41,933 nt of DNA from an uncultured Devosia sp. (lineage in GTDB: Bacteria > Pseudomonadota > Alphaproteobacteria > Rhizobiales > Devosiaceae). The notes under the pieces were generated by a model. The model did not search any database and was not told the DNA's origin. It worked only from the letters and a program-made list of their open reading frames with translations. The translations under genes and the position numbers were made by a program. Location: the NCBI RefSeq assembly GCF_946479885.1, contig NZ_CAMLHM010000036.1:1-41933 (forward strand), read 5' to 3'. This document shows positions 1-7,403 of the stretch, piece by piece (within the stretch, counting starts at the first letter, position 1; each line of letters opens with the position of its first letter).

Positions 1-445
1 CCAGGATGGCGCGCGAGCGCTGCAACAGGTCAATCGTGAAGTTGGATACCCCGATCGTGCGGGTCAGGCCGAGCGCCTGGGCCTCGGCGAGCTGCTCGAT
101 ATAGGCGGCGAGGGGCACCTGTTCATGTGGCGACGGCCAATGGATGAGGGTCAGGTCGACATAGTCCACGGCCAGCGTCTCAAGGCTGCGGCGCAGCGAG
201 GGCACGAGCTTTCCGGTGCCGAAATTGGGCATGTCGATCTTGGTGGTGACGAACACATCCTCGCGCCGCAGCCCCGATTGCCGCAGCGCTTGGCCGCATT
301 CGCGCTCGGTGTCATAGCTCTGCGCCGTGTCGAGATGGCGGTAGCCGATGTCGAGCGCGGCGAGCATGGCGTCAATGCCCTGGGCGCCGCGGCGGCCATA
401 GGTGCCCAGGCCCAAGAGGGGCATGCCATATTGATTGCGCTGCAT
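1..445 (-). CDS. Aldo/keto reductase (partial, C-terminus off the window)
   Basis: NAD(P)H-dependent oxidoreductase of the aldo/keto reductase (TIM-barrel) superfamily; the substrate cannot be told. About 148 N-terminal residues are present, running off the left edge. Visible family signatures are the early GLGTYG segment, GYRHLDTAQSY with catalytic Asp and Tyr, VTTKI with the catalytic Lys, LIHWP with the catalytic His, and TIGVSNF. I chose the ATG at 445 because GGAG lies 6 nt before it; ATGs in frame at 457 and 478 have no comparable ribosome site. It lies downstream of the IclR-type regulator gene on the same strand, so it may be that regulator's target, but this is inference. Confidence 0.85.
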   Translation of the reverse strand, partial: MQRNQYGMPLLGLGTYGRRGAQGIDAMLAALDIGYRHLDTAQSYDTERECGQALRQSGLRREDVFVTTKIDMPNFGTGKLVPSLRRSLETLAVDYVDLTLIHWPSPHEQVPLAAYIEQLAEAQALGLTRTIGVSNFTIDLLQRSRAIL

Positions 446-505
446 GTGCGGCTCCATCGGAATCGGTGGGGCGACCATAGGTTAGCGCTAATACAAAAGG
501 CAAGC

Positions 506-1261
506 TCAGCGCAGCAGGGGTCGCACTTCGGCCTGCACCTTGCGCATCAGCGGCAGGAAATTGGCGATCATATGCGAGGTCGAGGCCCGCGCCGACTGGG
601 CGCCGATATTGAGCGCGGCGACGGTGTGGCCCTGCGCATTGAACAGCGGCACGGCGATGGAGCAGAGGCCCAGTTCGAGCTCTTCGTCGATAACGGCAAA
701 GCCCTGGGCCGCAACCACTGCCAGTTCTGTGGTGATCGAGGGCAGGTCAGCCTTGGTCTTGGCCGTATAGGCGATCAGTTCGGAGCGGTTGAGCACTTCG
801 CGCGCCGCGGCAGCGGGCAGGGCGGCCAGCAGGATGCGGCCCATCGAGGTGCAATAGGCCGGAAGGCGCGCCCCGGCGCCCAGATTGATCGACATCACCC
901 GGCGATAGGAGGCGCGGGCAATGTAGAGAATTTCGGTATTGTCGAGCACCGCGGCCGAGGAGCTTTCGTTGATCTGGCCCGACAGCTCCTCGAGAAAGGG
1001 CTGGATCAGCCGCGGCAGCGGTGTCGCCGCGAGGTAGGAGTGACCCAGGTTGAGGACACGCGGCGTCAGCCGGAAGAACTTGCCGTCATAACTGGCATAG
1101 CCCAGGTGGACCAAAGTCAGCAGGCACCGCCGCGCCGTCGCCCGCTCGAGGCCGGTGCGATTGGCGACGTCGGTGATCGACTGGCTGGCATGTTCCTCGT
1201 CAAAACACTCAATGACCGCCAGGCCCTTGACCAGACCGTTGATAATGTCGCCTTCGCGCAT
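506..1261 (-). CDS. IclR-family transcriptional regulator, PcaR/PobR-like
   Basis: Predicted DNA-binding regulator of 251 residues, a normal IclR length. An N-terminal winged helix-turn-helix (roughly residues 8-70, with SITDVANRTGLERATARR) precedes an IclR effector domain (about 80-250). The linker segment VLNLGHSYLAATPLP is typical of the PcaR/PobR/CatR branch, whose known members control aromatic acid catabolism in the beta-ketoadipate pathway. No such catabolic gene is in this window, so the effector is unknown. An upstream ATG at 1381 is in frame, but the ATG at 1261 has GGGAG 6 nt ahead, and the extra 40 residues look unlike the family. The aldo/keto reductase gene follows 60 bp downstream. 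Confidence 0.88.
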   Translation of the reverse strand: MREGDIINGLVKGLAVIECFDEEHASQSITDVANRTGLERATARRCLLTLVHLGYASYDGKFFRLTPRVLNLGHSYLAATPLPRLIQPFLEELSGQINESSSAAVLDNTEILYIARASYRRVMSINLGAGARLPAYCTSMGRILLAALPAAAAREVLNRSELIAYTAKTKADLPSITTELAVVAAQGFAVIDEELELGLCSIAVPLFNAQGHTVAALNIGAQSARASTSHMIANFLPLMRKVQAEVRPLLR

Positions 1262-1366
1262 GTCGGCTCCCAGGCTCTCGCTGATGGCGCAGTGATAGCA
1301 CGGGCGGCTAGCGAACAAACAGCGATATGCGCACGCCTGCTCGCGCTCCCTGTCTGGCGCTGAAGT

Positions 1367-1399
1367 CCGACCGCTCGTCACGATCTGGCGCCAGGTTCG
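1367..1399 (+). pseudogene. tRNA relic: partial copy of the downstream CAU tRNA
   Basis: These 33 bases match 1473-1505 of the tRNA without a gap at 28 of 33 positions, covering the anticodon arm, variable loop and half of the T arm. The anticodon position reads CGTCA in place of CATAA. The bases before and after do not resemble a tRNA, so it cannot fold as one. It lies in the 187-bp gap between the IclR gene start and the real tRNA, in the same orientation. A decayed tandem duplicate or a recombination scar are both possible. Confidence 0.6.
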
Positions 1400-1448
1400 T
1401 CCACTTCCCTCTTGCCAGCGTGCGATACCCTGCTAAGACCCGAAGCGG

Positions 1449-1524
1449 GGGCCTATAGCTCAATGGTTAGAGCCGACCGCTCATAACGGTCTGGTTCCAG
1501 GTTCGAGTCCTGGTGGGCCCACCA
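1449..1524 (+). tRNA. tRNA with CAU anticodon (probably tRNA-Ile2, lysidine type)
   Basis: A complete 76-nt class I tRNA with encoded CCA. The acceptor stem is GGGCCTA/TGGGCCC (one G-T pair), the D arm GCTC/GAGC has an 8-nt loop, the anticodon stem is GACCG/CGGTC with loop CTCATAA (anticodon CAT), and the T arm is CCAGG-TTCGAGT-CCTGG. CAU tRNAs are initiator Met, elongator Met or Ile2. The first base pair is G-C and there is no run of three G-C pairs at the anticodon stem, so it is not an initiator. The overall sequence looks to me like alphaproteobacterial tRNA-Ile2, whose C34 is modified by TilS, rather than elongator Met. This choice comes from memory of the families. Confidence 0.93.
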
Positions 1525-1553
1525 CAATTTTCAACGCTGGATGGATCGCGCCA

Positions 1554-2285
1554 TTGGGTTGGGACGCTCTTGCGCATTGGGGCAACGACGCGGTTCGGAT
1601 CGAGCCGCTTTCGGGTGGCGTGGCCAACGATGTCTGGCGCCTGCGCGTCGGCGGCCGGATCGCGGTCGGTCGCCTCGGCACCAGGGGCGACGCAGATCTT
1701 GCCTGGGAAACCGGGCTGCTCCAGCATCTCGACCGTTCTGGCATGGCCGTGCCGGTGCCGATCCCGACGACGGATGGTCGGCTCTTTGCCGAAGGCCTCG
1801 TGGTCATGACCTATGTCGAGGGTCGGGTGCCCGAGACGGAGGCCGATTGGCGCCGGGTGGCCGAGGCGCTACGCCAGCTGCATCGCCTGACGGCCGGCTG
1901 GCCGCAGCGACCGGGCTGGCGATCGTCCACGGACCTGCTGCAGGCCGAGACCGGAACGGGGATCAATCTGGACGCCATGCCGGCAGAGGCCGTTGTCCGG
2001 TGTCGGGCGGCCTGGGCCCGGTTGGTCGGCCATCCGACCTCGGTCGTTCACGGGGACCCCAATCCGCGCAATATCCGGGTCACCGCCGAGCGCGTCGGGC
2101 TGATCGACTGGGACGAGTCCCATGTCGATGTCTCCGATCTCGACCTGGACTTGCCGCACAATGCCGCCGGCTTCGATCCGGCCATGCACGACATTGTCGA
2201 GCAGGCGTCGGCGGCCTGGGAAGCTGCCGTGTGCTGGAAGGACGACCATGCCGTCCAGCAACTTGCCCGGGTTCGATCGGTCTGA
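1554..2285 (+). CDS. APH-family phosphotransferase
   Basis: A 243-residue protein of the aminoglycoside/choline kinase-like phosphotransferase fold. The catalytic Brenner motif HGDPNPRN is at residues 166-173 and the metal-binding IDWDE at 184-188. The N-terminal nucleotide-binding part (SGGVANDVW, about 20-28) is present, but the usual lysine strand reads RIAVGRLG. The protein is short compared with true antibiotic kinases of this family, so a small-molecule (choline, homoserine or sugar-like) substrate is as likely as a drug; none can be assigned. No ATG is available; the TTG at 1554 opens the best-matching reading frame, only 29 bp after the tRNA. Confidence 0.75.
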   Translation: MGWDALAHWGNDAVRIEPLSGGVANDVWRLRVGGRIAVGRLGTRGDADLAWETGLLQHLDRSGMAVPVPIPTTDGRLFAEGLVVMTYVEGRVPETEADWRRVAEALRQLHRLTAGWPQRPGWRSSTDLLQAETGTGINLDAMPAEAVVRCRAAWARLVGHPTSVVHGDPNPRNIRVTAERVGLIDWDESHVDVSDLDLDLPHNAAGFDPAMHDIVEQASAAWEAAVCWKDDHAVQQLARVRSV

Positions 2286-2292
2286 GCGCCGG

Positions 2293-3519
2293 TTAGGCGG
2301 CCAGCAATGACTTCAGCTTCACCGATGGATCGGTGAGATCCCGCGCAGTGGGGCTGGCCCGGCGGGCGATGAGCATTTCGGCGAGGCGAATATCCTTGGC
2401 GACTGCGCCGCCCACGCCGATGCCACTGGCGGCGACCAGCCTGCCATCGGCCGCCAGGTGAAACAGCACGGTGGCCCCGGCGCCGAGATCGCGCTGCACG
2501 GTCGTAACGCCTTCGTCAGAGAGCCCGGCAATCTGGAGCGTCAGCTCATATTGGTCGGACCAGAACCAAGGCACGCTGGCGATGGCGTCGTTGGCGCCCA
2601 GCATGTTGCGCGCCGCCAGCGTCCCCTGTTCCTGGGCGTTGCGCCAGCTTTCCAGCCGCACCCGGCGCCCGCCATAGATGGCGAGTGGAAACGAACAGCA
2701 GTCGCCGGCGGCGAGAATGTCGCTATCATCGGTCGCCAGATGCCGGTCGACGGCGATGCCATTGTCCACCGTCAGGCCGGCTGCCGCGGCGAGCGTCACA
2801 TTGGGTATAGCGCCAATGCCGACCAGCACCAGGTCGGCGTCGATGCTTCGGCCGCTCTTGAGCTGAACCACCGCCCCGCCGGCTCGGCTCTCGATTGCGG
2901 CGATGCCGTCGCCAAAGACAAACCTGACGCCTTCGAGCCCGTGCCGGTCCTGGATACGCGCGGCGATGAGCTCGGGTACCGCCCGAGACAACAGGCGTGG
3001 CAGCGCCTCGATGACGGCGACGTCGCAGCCGCGCGCCCGCGCGCTGGCCGCCAGTTCGAGCCCGATGAAGCCGCCACCGACAATGGCGAGCCGCCGGCCG
3101 GGCAGCAGCGCGTCGCGCAGGCGCCGCGCGTCGTCCAGCGTGCGCAAATAGGCGATGTGCACGCCATCGGTGTTGGGCAGCCGGCGCGGCGATGCACCGG
3201 TTGCCAGCAGCAGCTTGTCATAGGGCAGGGCGCTGCCACCGGCATCCAGCAGCCGCTTGGCCGATCGATCGACACCAGCGATATGGCGGCTGCCGGCAAA
3301 TGTGATATTGGCTTCGGCCAGGCGCTCGGCGGTGACGATCGTCGTGGCGGCGAACACCTCGGCAAGCATGCCCTGCTTGCTGAGCGGCGGCCGCTCATAG
3401 GGCAGGTGGGTTTCCGCGCCGATCAGCGTCACATCGCCGTCGAAACCTTCCTCGCGCAGGGCCATGGCGGCCCTTGCGCCACATTCGCCGGCGCCCACGA
3501 TCACGAAATGCTGTGTCAT
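2293..3519 (-). CDS. mocF: Ferredoxin reductase, MocF-like component of a methyl-inositol/rhizopine oxygenase
   Basis: FAD-dependent NAD(P)H:ferredoxin reductase of 408 residues, in the family of rhodocoxin and putidaredoxin reductases. Two Rossmann motifs are seen: GAGECG at residues 9-14 (FAD) and GGGFIG at 148-153 (NADH). AAGDC near residue 273 is the second FAD contact, and RLESWRNAQEQG follows as in this family. It would pass electrons from NADH to the Rieske ferredoxin encoded 20 bp upstream, which in turn feeds the di-iron oxygenase. GGAGG lies 5 nt before the ATG. MocF is the reductase of the rhizobial mocDEF rhizopine genes. The MocF name rests on gene order with MocD and MocE; the family itself is certain. 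Confidence 0.85.
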   Translation of the reverse strand: MTQHFVIVGAGECGARAAMALREEGFDGDVTLIGAETHLPYERPPLSKQGMLAEVFAATTIVTAERLAEANITFAGSRHIAGVDRSAKRLLDAGGSALPYDKLLLATGASPRRLPNTDGVHIAYLRTLDDARRLRDALLPGRRLAIVGGGFIGLELAASARARGCDVAVIEALPRLLSRAVPELIAARIQDRHGLEGVRFVFGDGIAAIESRAGGAVVQLKSGRSIDADLVLVGIGAIPNVTLAAAAGLTVDNGIAVDRHLATDDSDILAAGDCCSFPLAIYGGRRVRLESWRNAQEQGTLAARNMLGANDAIASVPWFWSDQYELTLQIAGLSDEGVTTVQRDLGAGATVLFHLAADGRLVAASGIGVGGAVAKDIRLAEMLIARRASPTARDLTDPSVKLKSLLAA

Positions 3520-3539
3520 TGCACCCTCCGGTCCGAGGC

Positions 3540-3851
3540 TCAGATCTCGATGAACACCGCGCCGGCTTCCACCTTGACCTTGTAGGTCCGCAGGTTCACG
3601 CAGACCGGCGCGCCGCGGGCCTCACCCGTCTTGTAGTTGAACCGGCCATTGTGCTTGGGGCACTCGATGATGTCGTCCATCACCAAGCCATCGGCCAAGC
3701 TGATCTGCTCATGCGTGCAGAGGCCGTCGGTGGCGTAATAGCGGTCGTCGGGGCTGCGATAGATCGCAAACGCCTTCCCCGCATGGTCGAAGCGGATCAC
3801 GTCCTCCTCTTCGACATCGTCCGCCCCGCACGCTTCGATCCATTCGGCCAT
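3540..3851 (-). CDS. mocE: Rieske [2Fe-2S] ferredoxin, MocE-like
   Basis: Soluble 103-residue Rieske-type ferredoxin. The cluster ligands are C45-T-H47 and C64-P-K-H67, the standard C-x-H...C-x2-H pattern. It should carry electrons from the MocF-like reductase to the MocD-like membrane oxygenase. GGAGA lies 7 nt before the ATG. The gene sits between mocF (20 bp downstream) and mocD (210 bp upstream, a gap filled by a palindromic repeat). Single-domain Rieske ferredoxins of this length are usual in three-component oxygenases. The gene name follows from the trio's order, which matches the rhizobial rhizopine catabolism genes. Confidence 0.86.
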   Translation of the reverse strand: MAEWIEACGADDVEEEDVIRFDHAGKAFAIYRSPDDRYYATDGLCTHEQISLADGLVMDDIIECPKHNGRFNYKTGEARGAPVCVNLRTYKVKVEAGAVFIEI

Positions 3852-3880
3852 TGTTCGTTCTCCAAAATCTCAGTCGACAC

Positions 3881-4050
3881 CCTCTCCCCTTGAGGGAGAG
3901 GGACGATCCGACGCGTTCAGCGGAGGATCAGGGTGAGGGGTGCTGCGTTCGCCCATGCCAGACGAGCAGAAAGAGACCCCTCATCCGCCCGGAGCCTGCC
4001 CTCGGGCTCGACGCGACCCGTGGGGGCACCTTCTCCCTCAAGGGGAGAAG
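3881..4050 (-). repeat. Palindromic intergenic repeat between mocD and mocE
   Basis: A compound inverted repeat. The outer hairpins are CCTCTCCC-CTTGA-GGGAGAGG (3881-3901) and CTTCTCCC-TCAAG-GGGAGAAG (4030-4050). Between them GGGTGAGGGGT faces ACCCCTCATCC in the opposite sense, so the whole unit folds back on itself. It lies inside the presumed mocD-mocE-mocF transcript and could act as a processing or partial termination site. Confidence 0.7.
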
Positions 4051-4061
4051 GAAGACTGAGC

Positions 4062-5150
4062 CTACTCGGCTGCGACCGCCCCGCTGCCATCATGAAGCGC
4101 TGCCTTGTAGGGCCTGGCCGTTGCCGGCAGCTCACGCTTGAGGAAGTAGTCCTCGTTCCGCAATTGCCGCAGGAAGGCCGGCACCATCTCGCGATACCCC
4201 TCGATGATCGAGCGGTTGGGCGCCGGCAGGTCGTGCTTGATCAACTCATGCAGCTGCGGCAGCGCGTGGTAGGGCACCATCGGGAACATGTGGTGCTCCA
4301 CATGGTAGTTCATGTTCCAGTAGATGAAGCGGCTCACCGGGTTCATCAGCACCGAGCGGGAATTGAGCCGATGGTCGATGACGTTGTCGGCGAGGCCCCC
4401 ATGCTGGAGCAGGCCGCACATCACCATGTGCCAGGCGCCGTAGAGCCGGGGCAGTCCAACCAGCATCAGCGGCAGGATCGAGCCCATCCACAGGCAGAGG
4501 GCGATCGTCGCGGCATAGATGGCCAGCCAGATGCGCGCGATGCGGATCACCTTGTGCCGCTCCATCTCGGGAATGAAGCTCTGCTCCTCCTGGCTGAGCA
4601 TGCCCGCGGCATTGCGCACCAGGTCGAGCATCGCGTAGCCGACGTCGAGGATGCCGAAGACGTTGAGGATTACGCGGAACAGATCGGGCGGTCGCATGAC
4701 GGCGATTTCAGGGTCACGGCCGACGATCACCGTATCGGTATGGTGCCGGGCATGGCTCCAGCGCCAGGTCACCGGATTGCGCATGATCATGAAGCAGGCG
4801 AGCTGATAGACGACGTCGTTCATCCAGCGCGTCTTGAACGCGGTGCCGTGTCCGCATTCGTGCCAGCGCGAATCCGAGGCCGAGCCATAGAGCACACCAT
4901 AGGCCAGAAAGATCGGTACGGCCCACCAGGTGCCCCAGAGCAAAGTGCCGGCGATCGCCAGCACCAGCATCGCGCCCAGCCAGATGGCGGTGTCGCGGAT
5001 GGCTGGACCATCTGAGCGCTGCATCAGCGCCTTCATGGTCTTGCGGTCGATGTCGGTGTGATACCACTCGGCGGCAGCCAGGCCGTTGGCGATCGCGGCC
5101 TGCGCACTTTTGCCGAGCAGATTGTAGTCGCGTTTGGCCGATTGGCTCAT
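4062..5150 (-). CDS. mocD: Membrane di-iron oxygenase of the fatty acid desaturase family, MocD-like
   Basis: Integral membrane protein of 362 residues with the three histidine boxes of the desaturase/alkane hydroxylase superfamily: HECGH at 97-101, HARHH at 133-137 and HVEHH at 283-287. Hydrophobic spans lie near 55-90, 112-124 and 205-235. These histidines bind the di-iron centre that activates O2. In rhizobia MocD, MocE and MocF are proposed to remove the O-methyl group of the rhizopine 3-O-methyl-scyllo-inosamine. Here the genes for the ferredoxin and reductase follow directly, and inositol genes lie on the other side, so O-demethylation of a methylated inositol is the most sensible role. 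A general fatty acid desaturase is the alternative. GGAGG is 5 nt before the ATG at 5150. Confidence 0.84.
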   Translation of the reverse strand: MSQSAKRDYNLLGKSAQAAIANGLAAAEWYHTDIDRKTMKALMQRSDGPAIRDTAIWLGAMLVLAIAGTLLWGTWWAVPIFLAYGVLYGSASDSRWHECGHGTAFKTRWMNDVVYQLACFMIMRNPVTWRWSHARHHTDTVIVGRDPEIAVMRPPDLFRVILNVFGILDVGYAMLDLVRNAAGMLSQEEQSFIPEMERHKVIRIARIWLAIYAATIALCLWMGSILPLMLVGLPRLYGAWHMVMCGLLQHGGLADNVIDHRLNSRSVLMNPVSRFIYWNMNYHVEHHMFPMVPYHALPQLHELIKHDLPAPNRSIIEGYREMVPAFLRQLRNEDYFLKRELPATARPYKAALHDGSGAVAAE

Positions 5151-5255
5151 CTGTGCCTCCGACGGGACACCGGATGTCAGCATATTGGCTGGATGTGCTG
5201 CTCCGGATCGAATGGCATGTTGCTACGAAACTTGCCGTTGCGGGGCAATGCAGGC

Positions 5256-5281
5256 ATGATGGTTTCTATCATTTCCATCAT
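5256..5281. promoter_or_regulatory. Candidate LacI operator in the mocD/lacI divergent promoter region
   Basis: Inverted repeat ATGATGG-N12-CCATCAT in the 170-bp gap between the divergent mocD and LacI-type genes. The position, 40 bp before the lacI start and 106 bp before mocD, suits a regulator that controls both. It lacks the central CG of many LacI-family operators, so the assignment is tentative. Confidence 0.4.
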
Positions 5282-5320
5282 CGTCCGCTTGTGTGGATGA
5301 TCGTTCCTTGCAGGCCCGCC

Positions 5321-6352
5321 ATGACAAGCCGCCCCACCGTCGCCGATATCGCCGCCCTGTCCGGTCTCAGCGTCGCTACGGTCGATCGGGTGCTCAATGC
5401 GCGCTTGCCGGTGCGGCAGGAGACGGCGGAGCGGGTGTTCAATGCGGCGCAGGAGCTGGGCTATCACGGGACGGGGCTGATCCGGCGGCGGTTGGAGCAG
5501 AGCCTGCCGCATTACCGGCTCGGCTTTTTGCTGCAGCGGCCGGATCAGTTGTTCTATCAGGACTTTGCGAAGGCGCTGGCGCAGGCGGCGGGGGCGACCG
5601 TTGGTTTTCGGGTTACGGCCAGCGTCGAGTTCCTGCAGTCGCAGACGCCGGGCGAGATCGTCCAGCGGCTCAAGGACATGGCCAGGCGCGTCGATTCGGT
5701 CGCCATGGTTGCCGTCGATCATCCGGCGGTGACCGGCGCCGTGGCCGAGGTCGAGGCGATGGGCAAGCCGGTCTTTGCTCTGCTGTCCGACTTCGCGCCG
5801 GGGGTGCGCCGTGGCTATATCGGCACCAATAACCGCAAGGTCGGTCGCACGGCTGGCTGGCTGATCGCCAAGGCCGCCCAGGCGCCGGGCAAGGTCGCCG
5901 TCTTTGTCGGCAGCCATCGCTTCCATGGCCATGAAATGCGGGAAATCGGCTTCCGCTCCTATCTGCGCGAGGCGGCGCCCGATCTCACCATCATCGACAC
6001 GCAGGTGAGTCTCGAGGATGCGGCCCTGGCGCATGAGGCGACGCTCGATCTGATGCGGCGGCACGCCGATCTCGTCGCCATCTATGTCGCGGGCGGCGGC
6101 ACCGAAGGCGTTATCGCCGCGCTGCGGGAAGAGGGCATGGCGGGCAAAATCGCCATGGTCTGCAATGAGCTGAACCCGATCACCCATGCCGCGCTGGCCG
6201 ATAATGTCGCGACGGCACTCATCGGAACGCCGCTTCCGGCTTTGGCCAGCAACCTGATGCAGCTGATGGCCGGCGCCATCGGCAATCCAGAGCAAGAGTC
6301 TGTCGGGCAGAGCTTTTTACCGTTCGATATCTACGTGTCGGAGAATATTTGA
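5321..6352 (+). CDS. LacI-family transcriptional regulator
   Basis: Sugar-responsive DNA-binding protein of 343 residues, the usual LacI length. The helix-turn-helix is at residues 6-25 (VADIAALSGLSVATVDRVLN), followed by hinge helix and a periplasmic-binding-like effector domain (about 60-340). The ATG at 5321 places the HTH at the very N-terminus as expected; longer in-frame starts add non-family sequence. It is transcribed away from mocDEF and toward iolI and the ABC importer, so it probably senses an inositol derivative and controls mocDEF and itself. In the described rhizobial moc loci the regulator is a GntR-type MocR, so this is a different regulatory solution. Confidence 0.87.
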   Translation: MTSRPTVADIAALSGLSVATVDRVLNARLPVRQETAERVFNAAQELGYHGTGLIRRRLEQSLPHYRLGFLLQRPDQLFYQDFAKALAQAAGATVGFRVTASVEFLQSQTPGEIVQRLKDMARRVDSVAMVAVDHPAVTGAVAEVEAMGKPVFALLSDFAPGVRRGYIGTNNRKVGRTAGWLIAKAAQAPGKVAVFVGSHRFHGHEMREIGFRSYLREAAPDLTIIDTQVSLEDAALAHEATLDLMRRHADLVAIYVAGGGTEGVIAALREEGMAGKIAMVCNELNPITHAALADNVATALIGTPLPALASNLMQLMAGAIGNPEQESVGQSFLPFDIYVSENI

Positions 6353-6394
6353 TCGGCTTCGCCGCCGATATCACGGTTCATTCCGTCCATTTTT

Positions 6395-6440
6395 GGAATG
6401 TATATTCCGCGTTGACAAGCGTACGGAACCTGTGTTTCAT
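6395..6440 (+). promoter_or_regulatory. iolI promoter with IolR-type operators
   Basis: GGAATGTATATTCC (6395-6408) fits the GGAA-N6-TTCC motif reported for the RpiR-type IolR of Sinorhizobium meliloti. It abuts a sigma-70-like promoter, TTGACA (6412-6417), 17 bp, TTTCAT (6435-6440). A second half-match GGAA-N6-TTTC (6425-6438) overlaps the -10 region. The same arrangement stands before iolC. A repressor bound here would block polymerase. Confidence 0.72.
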
Positions 6441-6491
6441 CCATCTCAACAAAGGCCGGGCGGTACAAAACCTGCCTGGCACCGTGGGGAG

Positions 6492-7325
6492 ATGCCGATC
6501 TTGTCGCTCGATTTCGCGATCAATCACATGGCCGCGCCGCAATGCACGCTTGGAGATTTCTTCAATCTTGCTGCAAGCTTGCACGCGCCACGCGTTGAAA
6601 TCCGCAACGACATTTCAGGCAATGCCATCCTCGACGGCACGCCAGCGGCAGAGGTGAAGCGGCTCGCGGAACAGAATGATGTAACTATCATTTCCATCAA
6701 CGCGCTCCAGCATTTCAATCATTGGTCGACAGACCGTGCCGCCGAAGCCGAATCCCTGGCCGCCTACTGCGCCGAAAGCGGCGCCAAGGCGCTGGTTCTG
6801 GTTGCCGACAATGGCGGACAAGAGCCTGACGGCGCTAAGAGAATTGCCGATGCGGCGGAGTCCCTGGCTGGACTTATCCCCATCCTGCGCAAGGCTGGTA
6901 TCATTGGCCTGGTCGAATGCCTGGGCTTTGAGACCTGCTCGCTGCGTTCCAAGGCAGAGGCCGTGGCAGCCATCGATCGCGTCAACGGTCGCGATGTGTT
7001 CCGGCTGACCCATGACACGTTCCACCATCACCTTGCCGGTGAGCCGGACATCTTCCCCGAGCTGACGGGGCTGGTCCACATTTCGGGTGTGGACGACGCT
7101 GCCATCAGCGTCCGCGACATGCGCGACAGCCATCGCGTGCTGGTGGGGCCGAAGGATCGACTCGACAATGTCGGCCAGATCGCGGCGCTGCGGCGTGGTG
7201 GCTATGCCGGCCCACTGTCGTTCGAGCCCTTTGCCGAAGAGCTGCGCCATCTGGCGGACCCGGCCGCGGCGCTGCGGCAATCCATGAATTTCGTCATCAA
7301 CGGCCTCAAGGCGCGCGCCGCCTGA
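6492..7325 (+). CDS. iolI: Inosose isomerase (2-keto-myo-inositol isomerase), IolI
   Basis: TIM-barrel isomerase of 277 residues that converts 2-keto-myo-inositol to the 1-keto isomer, giving access to chiro-inositols. It shares landmarks with Bacillus subtilis IolI: SINALQHFN near 68-76, DTFHHHLAG near 175-183 and HISGVDD near 196-202. The four metal ligands of that enzyme line up with E142, D175, H196 and E245. The start is open: the ATG at 6492 directly abuts GGGGAG, too close to be served by it, whereas the TTG at 6501 is 9 nt from it. The gene starts about 45 bp after a promoter with IolR-type operators, and leads the ABC importer genes. MocC of rhizopine catabolism is a relative, so that role is not excluded. 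Confidence 0.82.
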   Translation: MPILSLDFAINHMAAPQCTLGDFFNLAASLHAPRVEIRNDISGNAILDGTPAAEVKRLAEQNDVTIISINALQHFNHWSTDRAAEAESLAAYCAESGAKALVLVADNGGQEPDGAKRIADAAESLAGLIPILRKAGIIGLVECLGFETCSLRSKAEAVAAIDRVNGRDVFRLTHDTFHHHLAGEPDIFPELTGLVHISGVDDAAISVRDMRDSHRVLVGPKDRLDNVGQIAALRRGGYAGPLSFEPFAEELRHLADPAAALRQSMNFVINGLKARAA

Positions 7326-7403
7326 GGCCCAAGCACTTCCCGAATAGGGAACATCCGGAAAAACGGGGCGAAACCGGACGCCCGCTCTGTGGAGGAGAAC
7401 AAA

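Noticed and set aside
1467..1807. Minus-strand frames across the tRNA
   Set aside because: These are the common false proteins produced by translating the back of a tRNA gene and the opposite strand of the phosphotransferase gene.
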